Source of the DNA: an uncultured bacterium
GTDB lineage: Bacteria > Bacillota > Clostridia > Oscillospirales > Butyricicoccaceae
Direction of reading: 5' to 3'
Assembly: GCA_905215125.1 (NCBI GenBank)
Contig: CAJMOV010000096.1
Span: forward strand, 1 to 7,242
DNA length: 7,242 nucleotides
Part shown: one piece after another, positions 1 through 5,098 of the stretch
Numbering within the stretch: position 1 is the first letter of the stretch
How the letters are laid out: each line of letters begins with the position of its first letter
Program-made: the position numbers and the translations under genes
Notes under the pieces: generated by a model
Told to the model about the DNA's origin: nothing
Database searches by the model: none
What the model saw: the letters and a program-made list of their open reading frames with translations, nothing else

Positions 1-179
1 ACGCTGCTGACCTGATTGGATTTGCGGGCGATATAGCCGGCGACGCCGTCGGTTAGGCTGGCCAGCGCGAAAACCGCCAGCGCCGCCCACCGCGCCCACT
101 CCCGGGGCAGGGAAGCCAGAGCCATAAAAACAGGAATGAGTGCGATGCGCGCCAACGTCACTTTATTCGCAGTGGTCAT
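1..179 (-). CDS. pgsA: CDP-diacylglycerol--glycerol-3-phosphate 3-phosphatidyltransferase, N-terminal part (runs off the window)
   Basis: PgsA makes phosphatidylglycerol phosphate from CDP-diacylglycerol and glycerol-3-phosphate at the cytoplasmic membrane, the committed step to phosphatidylglycerol and cardiolipin. Only the first 59 residues are visible; the 3' end is cut by the window edge. They show the family opening (NKVTLARIALIPVF, residues 5-18), a first hydrophobic segment (about 12-24), a second hydrophobic segment (about 31-42), then the start of the CDP-alcohol phosphotransferase signature, TDGVAGYIAR (43-52). The family pattern is D-x2-D-G-x2-A-R. Here the first Asp (D44), the Gly (G48) and the A-R (51-52) are present, but the second Asp is Ala47 (codon GCC, bases 39-41). 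That residue normally binds the catalytic metal, so activity is uncertain. The ATG at 177-179 follows the rimO stop by 3 bases and has a GGAGG site at 188-192. Assignment as PgsA rests on the N-terminus and on its place after rimO, a common pairing in Firmicutes. Another CDP-alcohol phosphotransferase remains possible. Confidence 0.85.
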   Translation of the reverse strand, partial: MTTANKVTLARIALIPVFMALASLPREWARWAALAVFALASLTDGVAGYIARKSNQVSS

Positions 180-182
180 CAG

Positions 183-1526
183 CTATTCCTCCACCCTTTC
201 GCCGAACAGCTCACACCCGGCAGCATCCAGAATCCGCACGCGGACGAACTGGCCTTCCGGCGTTTCCTCATCGAAGAAAACGACGCCGTCCACGTCGGGG
301 GAATCCATATACGAACGTCCGTACTGGCGTCCATCCTCGTCGAAGCCGCAGCACAGCACCGTCAGCGTCTGGCCGATCAGGGCGCAAGAGGCGCTGTTCA
401 TGATGTCCTGCTGCAGGGCGAAGATTTCTGCCCTGCGGCGCTCTTTGGTTTCCTCGTCGAGCTGACCCGGCATAGCAGCGGCCGGCGCGCCCTCCTCAGC
501 GGAAAAGGCGAAGACGCCCGCCCGCTCGAGCCGGTATTCCTTGAGGAAATCATAAAGCTCCTGGTATTCCTCCTCCGTCTCGCCGGGGAAGCCGACAATC
601 AGGCTGGTGCGGATGACAGCGTCGGGCATACGGCGGCGGATAGCGTCGATGCGCTCGCGCACCAGCGCGCCGTCGCCGCGGCGGTTCATATCGCGCAGCA
701 CGCGGTCGTTGACATGCTGGATGGGAATGTCGAAATACCTCAGGATTTTGGGGCTTTGCTCGATGACGTCGAGCAGACAGTCGTCCAGCTCGTCGGGGTA
801 CAGATAATGCAGGCGGATCCATTCCACGCCGTCGATGTCGCAAAGCTGCTCAAGCAGACGGTGCAGACGGCGTTCACCGTAAAGGTCGGTGCCATAACGC
901 GAAATATCCTGCGCGACGACGAGCAGCTCCTTTGCGCCGCGGGCTGCGAGGGCGCGCGCTTCGTCCACGATTTCCTCTATCGGACGGCTGCGGTAAGGCC
1001 CGCGGATGTACGGGATGACGCAGTAGGCACAGCGGTTGTCGCACCCTTCGGCAATGCGCAGGTAAACGGAATAAGCTGGTGTGAGCAGATCGCGCTCGCC
1101 CCCCTGCTCGGCCTTTTCATTCTCACCGAACCAGCCCCGCTTCCTCCCTTCCAGAGCGCCGCGCACGGCGCAGGCGATGTCGCTTACGCTTCCAGTGCCG
1201 ACGGCGGCGTCCACCTCGGGCAGCTCCTTTAAAAATTCCCCCTGGAAGCGCTGGGGCAGGCAGCCGGCTGCGATAAGGGCGCGCAGGCTGCCCCCCTGCT
1301 TGAGCTGCGCCAGGCGCAGAAGGATGTCAATGGCCTCCTCCTGCGCTGACTGGATAAAGCCGCAGGTGTTGACGACGGCGGCGTCGGCCCGTGCGGGATC
1401 ATCGACGATTTCCATCCCGTTTTCTCGCAGGGTATGCAGCATTTTTTCTGAATCCACCAGGTTTTTCGAGCATCCCAGGGGCACGAAAAAGACCCGAACA
1501 GGGCGGCTGTCGTGCATGTCACTCAT
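183..1526 (-). CDS. rimO: Ribosomal protein S12 methylthiotransferase RimO
   Basis: RimO is a cytoplasmic radical-SAM enzyme that adds a methylthio group to the beta carbon of a conserved Asp of ribosomal protein S12, using S-adenosylmethionine and two [4Fe-4S] clusters. The 447 residues match the usual family length. Domains in order: an N-terminal MTTase domain with three cluster cysteines, C19 (LGCSKNLVDSE, residues 17-27), C55 (NTCGF) and C89 (AGCLPQR); a radical-SAM core with the C-x3-C-x2-C motif at C162, C166 and C169 (EGCDNRCAYC) followed by VIPYIRG; and a C-terminal TRAM domain from about residue 383. The LGCSKN form of the first motif and the length favour RimO over the related tRNA enzyme MiaB. 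The start at 1524-1526 is chosen because GGAGG at 1536-1540 stands 9 bases before it; the next in-frame ATG (1515-1517) is too far from that site. The start lies inside the end of recX (8-base overlap), so translation is probably coupled. All cluster cysteines are present, so the enzyme looks functional. Confidence 0.96.
   Translation of the reverse strand: MSDMHDSRPVRVFFVPLGCSKNLVDSEKMLHTLRENGMEIVDDPARADAAVVNTCGFIQSAQEEAIDILLRLAQLKQGGSLRALIAAGCLPQRFQGEFLKELPEVDAAVGTGSVSDIACAVRGALEGRKRGWFGENEKAEQGGERDLLTPAYSVYLRIAEGCDNRCAYCVIPYIRGPYRSRPIEEIVDEARALAARGAKELLVVAQDISRYGTDLYGERRLHRLLEQLCDIDGVEWIRLHYLYPDELDDCLLDVIEQSPKILRYFDIPIQHVNDRVLRDMNRRGDGALVRERIDAIRRRMPDAVIRTSLIVGFPGETEEEYQELYDFLKEYRLERAGVFAFSAEEGAPAAAMPGQLDEETKERRRAEIFALQQDIMNSASCALIGQTLTVLCCGFDEDGRQYGRSYMDSPDVDGVVFFDEETPEGQFVRVRILDAAGCELFGERVEE
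188..192 (-). promoter_or_regulatory. Ribosome binding site of pgsA
   Basis: GGAGG on the minus strand lies 8 bases before the pgsA ATG. The site sits inside the last codons of rimO, just before its TAG stop (183-185). Ribosomes finishing rimO therefore run over it, which favours coupled translation of the two genes. Confidence 0.8.
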
Positions 1527-1983
1527 CCCCCATTTCCTCCAAGCAGGCGTTTATCGCCTCGTTGATTTCATCCCAGCTGAAGCCGCGGCGGTACAACCCG
1601 TCCGATATGCGGCGCAGCGCGGCACGATCCGGCTTTTCCTGGCCCAGACGCGAGCGGATAAAGCGCCTCAGCTTTTCCTCATCGGGAGAAAAATTTTCCA
1701 GTACCAGGCTGGCCGTCTCCTCCCCGACCCCTTTGCGGCGCAGCTCCTGCCGGATGCGAATAGCGCCCCAGCCCTTGCTTCTGCCGGCGCGGCACACCTC
1801 CCGCGCGTAGCTTTCATCATCAATCAGACGCAGCTCGGCCAGGTACTGGACGGCATAGTCGGCGTCGTCGGGGTCTACCCCCTTTTCCTCCAGCCGCCGG
1901 CGCAGGCCCTCGCAGCTGTATGGCCGCATGGACAGGATATTGGCGGCGCGCTCGACCGCCTTTCTACGCGAGTGCTCCTCCAT
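1519..1983 (-). CDS. recX: Regulatory protein RecX (RecA modulator)
   Basis: RecX binds RecA filaments on single-stranded DNA and modulates, usually limits, their extension and ATPase activity. The 154-residue protein is small, charged and predicted all-helical, like the family, which is built of tandem three-helix repeats. Recognisable parts are the first-repeat helix (LSMRPYSCEGLRRRLEEKG, residues 17-35) and the conserved central block LIDDESYA (53-60) followed by RSKGWG (68-73) and RIRQELRRKG (76-85). A third repeat covers about 105-150. The ATG at 1981-1983 comes 3 bases after the recA stop. No good ribosome binding site stands at normal distance (a weak GAGGA is about 16 bases away), so translation probably depends on ribosomes arriving from recA, which would keep RecX low relative to RecA. 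Sequence alone would make this a moderate call; its position directly after recA makes it firm. Confidence 0.93.
   Translation of the reverse strand: MEEHSRRKAVERAANILSMRPYSCEGLRRRLEEKGVDPDDADYAVQYLAELRLIDDESYAREVCRAGRSKGWGAIRIRQELRRKGVGEETASLVLENFSPDEEKLRRFIRSRLGQEKPDRAALRRISDGLYRRGFSWDEINEAINACLEEMGDE
1536..1540 (-). promoter_or_regulatory. Ribosome binding site deciding the rimO start
   Basis: GGAGG on the minus strand, 9 bases before the ATG at 1524-1526, lies inside the last codons of recX. It supports the upstream of two candidate starts; the second ATG, three codons in, would sit 18 bases away. Confidence 0.75.
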
Positions 1984-1986
1984 AGC

Positions 1987-3102
1987 TTATTGCTCGTCGT
2001 CCTCAAAATCGTCGGCAAAGACCTCAATGCCGGCGGCAGGACGAGGCGCCGCCTTGGCAGACGCTTTGGCCGCTTTGGCCGGCGCAGGCGCGGACGCGGT
2101 CTCGGCGGTCTTACCGCCTTCTTTATGAGTCAGCTTTTCCTTGATGTCTTTTTCCAGCTGATCGGCGATATCAGGGTGATCCTTAAAATACTGCTTGGCC
2201 GCTTCGCGCCCCTGGCCGATGCGGGTTTCCCCCATTGAGAACCAGGATCCAGACTTCTGGATAAAGCCCATCTCGACGCCGATGTCGACCAGCTCGCCCG
2301 CCTTGGATACCCCTTCGCCGTACATGATATCAAACTCCGCCTCTTTAAAGGGCGGGGCGATTTTGTTTTTAACGACCTTGGCGCGGGTGCGGCTGCCCAT
2401 CAGCACAGTGCCGTTTTTAATATGCTCCTTGCGGCGGATTTCGATGCGCACGCTTGCGTAGAACTTGAGGGCGCGGCCGCCCGTCGTCACTTCGGGGTTA
2501 CCATAGCTGACGCCGATCTTCTCGCGCAGCTGGTTGATAAAGACGACGACGCAGTTGGATTTTGCAATACCGCCGGCCAGCTTGCGAAGGGCCTGCGACA
2601 TGAGGCGGGCCTGCAGGCCGACAAAGCTGTCCCCCATCTCCCCTTCGATTTCAGCGCGGGGCACCAGGGCGGCGACCGAGTCGACGACCAGCACGTCTAT
2701 GGCGCCGGAACGCACCAGTGCGTCGGCGATTTCCAGCGCCTGCTCGCCGGTGTCAGGCTGGGAGACCAGCAGGCTGTCGGTATCGACGCCCAGAGCCTTG
2801 GCATAGACGGGATCCAGGGCATGCTCGGCGTCGACAAAAGCGGCTTCTCCCCCCGCCTTCTGCGCCGCGGCGACGATGTGCAGGGCGATGGTCGTTTTGC
2901 CCGAGCTTTCCGGCCCGTAGATCTCAACAATTCGTCCGCGCGGCACACCGCCGATGCCCAAGGCCACGTCGAGCGACAGCGACCCGGTGGAAATGGCCTC
3001 GACGTTCATGGCGACATTTTCGCCCAGACGCATAACGGCGCCTTTGCCATAGGCCTTTTCCAGGTTTTGAAGCGCGGTTTCCAATGCTTTCTGCTTATCC
3101 AT
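1987..3102 (-). CDS. recA: Recombinase RecA
   Basis: RecA polymerises on single-stranded DNA, carries out homologous pairing and strand exchange, and triggers LexA self-cleavage in the SOS response. The 371-residue protein has Walker A GPESSGKT (63-70), the catalytic Glu in DAEH (E93), Walker B VLVVD (137-141), DNA-binding loop L1 around EGEMGDSF (153-160), and loop L2 from about 192 to 209 including GNPEVTTGG. No key residue is missing. The C-terminal domain ends near residue 325. It is followed by a low-complexity Ala/Lys/Pro linker (about 331-357) and an acidic tail (DDFEDDEQ, 364-371); acidic tails in other RecA proteins restrain DNA binding. The start at 3100-3102 is chosen because the protein then begins MDKQKALE like other RecAs and has an AAGGGG site 9 bases upstream. 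An in-frame GTG at 3190-3192 would add 30 Arg-rich residues from the structured leader and is rejected. It is the first gene of the recA-recX-rimO-pgsA unit, under a LexA-controlled promoter. Confidence 0.99.
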   Translation of the reverse strand: MDKQKALETALQNLEKAYGKGAVMRLGENVAMNVEAISTGSLSLDVALGIGGVPRGRIVEIYGPESSGKTTIALHIVAAAQKAGGEAAFVDAEHALDPVYAKALGVDTDSLLVSQPDTGEQALEIADALVRSGAIDVLVVDSVAALVPRAEIEGEMGDSFVGLQARLMSQALRKLAGGIAKSNCVVVFINQLREKIGVSYGNPEVTTGGRALKFYASVRIEIRRKEHIKNGTVLMGSRTRAKVVKNKIAPPFKEAEFDIMYGEGVSKAGELVDIGVEMGFIQKSGSWFSMGETRIGQGREAAKQYFKDHPDIADQLEKDIKEKLTHKEGGKTAETASAPAPAKAAKASAKAAPRPAAGIEVFADDFEDDEQ

Positions 3103-3217
3103 ATTCCTAAACCCCTTTATCGGTGTGTTTTTCCATCGCAGTAAAGCCCTGCGCCGCCGATAAGGAAGCGGCGCCGTTCGCCGGCGCTCCACCCCTTCAC
3201 AGCTGGGCGGAAGGACT
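3103..3217 (-). promoter_or_regulatory. recA 5' leader with predicted stems, one covering the ribosome binding site
   Basis: From the inferred transcription start near 3217 to the recA ATG is about 115 bases with no gene. On the minus strand it can form a GC hairpin of 6 pairs with a 5-base loop (3182-3187 pairing with 3171-3176). A second stem pairs CCTTATCGG (3157-3165) with CCGATAAAGG (3114-3123), needing one bulged A. Inside that second loop a further 5-pair hairpin (CGCAG at 3149-3153 with CTGCG at 3137-3141) can form. The second stem includes part of the AAGGGG ribosome binding site, so it could limit recA translation. No riboswitch or known RNA family is recognised. The pairings were found by eye; no folding energy was computed. 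Confidence 0.45.
3112..3117 (-). promoter_or_regulatory. Ribosome binding site of recA
   Basis: AAGGGG on the minus strand stands 9 bases before the recA ATG at 3100-3102. A closer AGGA (bases 3105-3108) is only 2 bases from the start codon and is too near to serve. The site is part of a possible pairing with bases 3157-3168 of the leader. Confidence 0.65.
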
Positions 3218-3223
3218 GCCTAT

Positions 3224-3252
3224 ATTATAGCGCACGATGAAAAAATAAGCAA
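3224..3252 (-). promoter_or_regulatory. Sigma-A type promoter of recA
   Basis: On the minus strand the -10 box is a perfect TATAAT (3224-3229) and the -35 is TTGCTT (3247-3252), with the optimal 17-base spacer, which contains a T-run. The start of transcription would fall near base 3217, an A. The -35 shares TTG with the right half of the LexA box, so LexA bound there would block RNA polymerase. The surrounding 45 bases are much richer in AT than the rest of the window. Confidence 0.85.
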
Positions 3253-3262
3253 CATATGTTCG
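3249..3262 (-). promoter_or_regulatory. LexA (SOS) operator of recA
   Basis: The minus strand reads CGAACATATGTTGC. The Bacillus/Clostridia LexA consensus is CGAAC-N4-GTTCG, with RNRY favoured in the middle; the first 12 bases fit it exactly, and the last two differ (GC for CG). The inner dyad AACATATGTT is perfect. The box starts 3 bases after the prmC stop codon and overlaps the recA -35. LexA would repress recA and any genes on the same transcript until DNA damage. lexA itself is not in the window. Confidence 0.88.
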
Positions 3263-3265
3263 TTT

Positions 3266-4132
3266 TCATTTTCTTTGCAGGCCGGTGCCGATGACGACCC
3301 GCTCGATACCGGTTAAATCCTGCCGGCACTGAACCGACGTATAGCCGGAGGCGCGCAGCAGCGCGCAGACATCCTGCGCCTGGCCCAGGCCGACTTCCAG
3401 CATGAGCGCGCCGCCGGACGACAGGCTTTCGCCCGCGTTCTGCGCGACGGCGCGGTAAAAGTCCAACCCGTCCGCACCGCCGCTCAGGGCGATGCGCGGC
3501 TCGCGCCGCACTTCCATGTCCAGGGTGTCGATCTCTCCCTCTGGGATATAAGGAGGATTGCACAAAATAAGCTGAAACCGCCCCAGCGCCGGGCTGAGGG
3601 GGGCCAGCGCGTCGGCCAGCACCGTACTGCACCGCCCGCTGACGCCGTGCCGCGCGATGTTGCGCCGCGCCACCTGAAGGGCAGGCTCCGAAATGTCGGC
3701 CAGCACGCCGGTCATTTCGTCCGACAGGCTTTTCAGTGCCGCAATACCGACGCATCCTGTACCGCAGCACAGGTCAAGAATACGCCCGCGCGCCCGCTGC
3801 TTCATGAACGCAACGCCGCACTCGACCAGCGTTTCAGTATCCGGACGGGGGATGAGGGTGTCCTGCGTCACCTCAAAGGTCAGGGAGTAAAAATCCCACT
3901 GGCCGATGATATGAGGCAGCGGCGTTCCGCCAAGACGCAGCCGGGTCAGCCGCTCTATCTCCCCCAATGTTTCGTCAAAGATATATTGGTCGCGCTTGCG
4001 CATCAGCTCGCCGGGCGGGATGTGCAGGGCAAAGGCCATCAGCTCACGGGCCTCCAGCCGGCTGCCGGATACAGAGTGCATCCGCAGCTCATGGCACAGG
4101 TCCAGGTAGGCGTCGTTGACCGTTTTGACCAT
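3266..4132 (-). CDS. prmC: Peptide chain release factor N5-glutamine methyltransferase PrmC (HemK)
   Basis: PrmC methylates the Gln of the GGQ motif in release factors RF1 and RF2, using S-adenosylmethionine, and so speeds peptide release at stop codons. The 288-residue protein has the helical N-terminal recognition domain (about 1-70), the linker motif PLPHIIGQWDFY (71-82), the LIPRPDTE block (93-100), the SAM-binding motif DLCCGTGCVGI (120-130), and the catalytic NPPY tetrapeptide (192-195), which holds the target Gln. These together are specific for PrmC. The ATG at 4130-4132 lies 1 base after the stop of the DUF1385 gene; the reading frame is open upstream to 4186, but the extra 18 residues would overlap that gene and do not look like PrmC. 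A GGAGG site (4145-4149) stands 12 bases away, slightly far, so coupling to the upstream gene is likely. Its usual partner prfA is not in the window: recA follows instead. The gene ends with TGA at 3266-3268. Confidence 0.96.
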   Translation of the reverse strand: MVKTVNDAYLDLCHELRMHSVSGSRLEARELMAFALHIPPGELMRKRDQYIFDETLGEIERLTRLRLGGTPLPHIIGQWDFYSLTFEVTQDTLIPRPDTETLVECGVAFMKQRARGRILDLCCGTGCVGIAALKSLSDEMTGVLADISEPALQVARRNIARHGVSGRCSTVLADALAPLSPALGRFQLILCNPPYIPEGEIDTLDMEVRREPRIALSGGADGLDFYRAVAQNAGESLSSGGALMLEVGLGQAQDVCALLRASGYTSVQCRQDLTGIERVVIGTGLQRK

Positions 4133-4133
4133 G

Positions 4134-5069
4134 TTACCAGCGATCCTCCCCCTCGTTTTCGGGGATGACGGCGTCCATGGCTTCAATGGCGACTTCCAGC
4201 ATGCTGTCGTCTGGCTCGAAGGTGGTAAAGCGCTGCATGAACAGCCCAGGCGCGCGCAGTACGCGGGTCAACGCATTGTCATGCCGCCCGGCGTAGCGGT
4301 TGATTTCGTAGCTGACGCCGGCGATGACGGGCAGCAACGCCAGCCGCAGCGCCATGCGCGCCAGCGGGTTTTCCCCCCAGGCGAACAGGGCTGTGAACAA
4401 AATACCGACTATCATGACGACGAAAAGGAAGCTGGTGCCGCAGCGGGGATGGAAACGGCTTTGCACCCGGGCGTTTTCCACTGTCAGGGGCAGGCCGGCT
4501 TCGTAGCAGGCGATGGTTTTATGTTCTGCGCCATGGTACATGTAGGTGCGATGGACGTCTTTCTGCTTGCTGGTCAGGAAAATGAACAGAATAAAAATAA
4601 CCATGCGCACGCCCCCTTCAATGAGGTTGCGCACAAGGCCGGGCAGCGTGTGCCCGAACAGGCCGGTGATAAACGTGGGCAGCAGGAAGAAGAGAACGAC
4701 GGGCATGGCGATACCCAGCACGACGGCAAGGGACATGAAAAAATTCTCCAGCTTTTTCTGCCCTACCCTTTCCGTCAGCCACCTTTCAAACCGGCCGGGT
4801 TCGACCCCTTCCTCATCCTCAAAGAAGGATGCCGAATAGTTGAGCGCGCCAATTCCATATTTCATGGAATCCCAGAAGGTGACGACACCGCGTACAACGG
4901 GCAGCTTGGCGAGCCTTCCGTGGGTACCGGTGCCGATGTCCTCGGTTTTTTTGACCGTTTCGCCGTCTGTCTTGCGTACAACGATCGCCGTTTTACGCGG
5001 GCCGCGCATCAATATGCCTTCAATGAGCGCCTGGCCGCCGATGGTTGTTTTTTTCAATTCTTTAGACAT
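4134..5069 (-). CDS. DUF1385 family polytopic membrane protein
   Basis: This 311-residue protein belongs to the DUF1385 family (Bacillus YqhQ-like), whose biochemical role is not established to my knowledge. Family marks are the N-terminus with IGGQALIEGILMRGP (10-24), the motif YHGAEHKTI (178-186), and HPRCGTSFLF (207-216). The conserved His, Glu, Lys and Cys in these motifs suggest a metal site or an enzyme active site at the membrane face, but that is inference. Hydrophobic segments lie at about 111-136, 151-167, 213-232 and 236-252, giving probably four membrane spans; the N-terminal 100 residues and the acidic C-terminus (about 286-311) are likely cytoplasmic. No signal peptide is seen. 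The ATG at 5067-5069 is 29 bases after the kinase stop, with AAAGGG and GGAG sites just before it; no promoter is seen in those bases. It abuts prmC, a conserved arrangement in many Firmicutes. Family assignment is firm; function is unknown. Confidence 0.92.
   Translation of the reverse strand: MSKELKKTTIGGQALIEGILMRGPRKTAIVVRKTDGETVKKTEDIGTGTHGRLAKLPVVRGVVTFWDSMKYGIGALNYSASFFEDEEGVEPGRFERWLTERVGQKKLENFFMSLAVVLGIAMPVVLFFLLPTFITGLFGHTLPGLVRNLIEGGVRMVIFILFIFLTSKQKDVHRTYMYHGAEHKTIACYEAGLPLTVENARVQSRFHPRCGTSFLFVVMIVGILFTALFAWGENPLARMALRLALLPVIAGVSYEINRYAGRHDNALTRVLRAPGLFMQRFTTFEPDDSMLEVAIEAMDAVIPENEGEDRW
4145..4149 (-). promoter_or_regulatory. Ribosome binding site of prmC
   Basis: GGAGG on the minus strand, inside the last codons of the DUF1385 gene, lies 12 bases before the prmC ATG at 4130-4132. 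The spacing is longer than the usual 6-9 bases, but the site supports this start over the longer open frame that begins at 4186. Confidence 0.6.
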
Positions 5070-5098
5070 AATCTCCGCCCTTTGCTTGGGGTTTTCTC

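Noticed and set aside
1081..2238. Long open frame (385 codons) on the plus strand opposite rimO, recX and the end of recA
   Set aside because: It spans three well-identified minus-strand genes and their junctions, has no recognisable motif, and reads as Ala/Arg/Pro-rich text typical of the complement of GC-rich coding DNA.
2422..3144. Plus-strand open frame of 240 codons opposite recA
   Set aside because: RecA on the minus strand is certain, and the antisense frame carries no motif or ribosome binding site that I can support.
3103..3192. N-terminal extension of RecA from an in-frame GTG at 3190-3192
   Set aside because: It would add 30 Arg-rich residues unlike any RecA and read through the structured leader. 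The purine run before it is too close to the GTG to act as a ribosome binding site, and the ATG at 3100-3102 gives the normal N-terminus.
3237..3262. Rho-independent terminator for prmC formed by the AACATATGTT dyad and the following T-run
   Set aside because: The dyad has no loop, is AT-rich and short, and matches a LexA operator. The T-run lies in the promoter spacer. It would make a very weak terminator at best.
4133..4186. Longer PrmC starting at 4186
   Set aside because: The extra 18 residues lie wholly over the end of the DUF1385 gene and its stop, and do not resemble the PrmC N-terminus; the ATG at 4130-4132 has GGAGG upstream.
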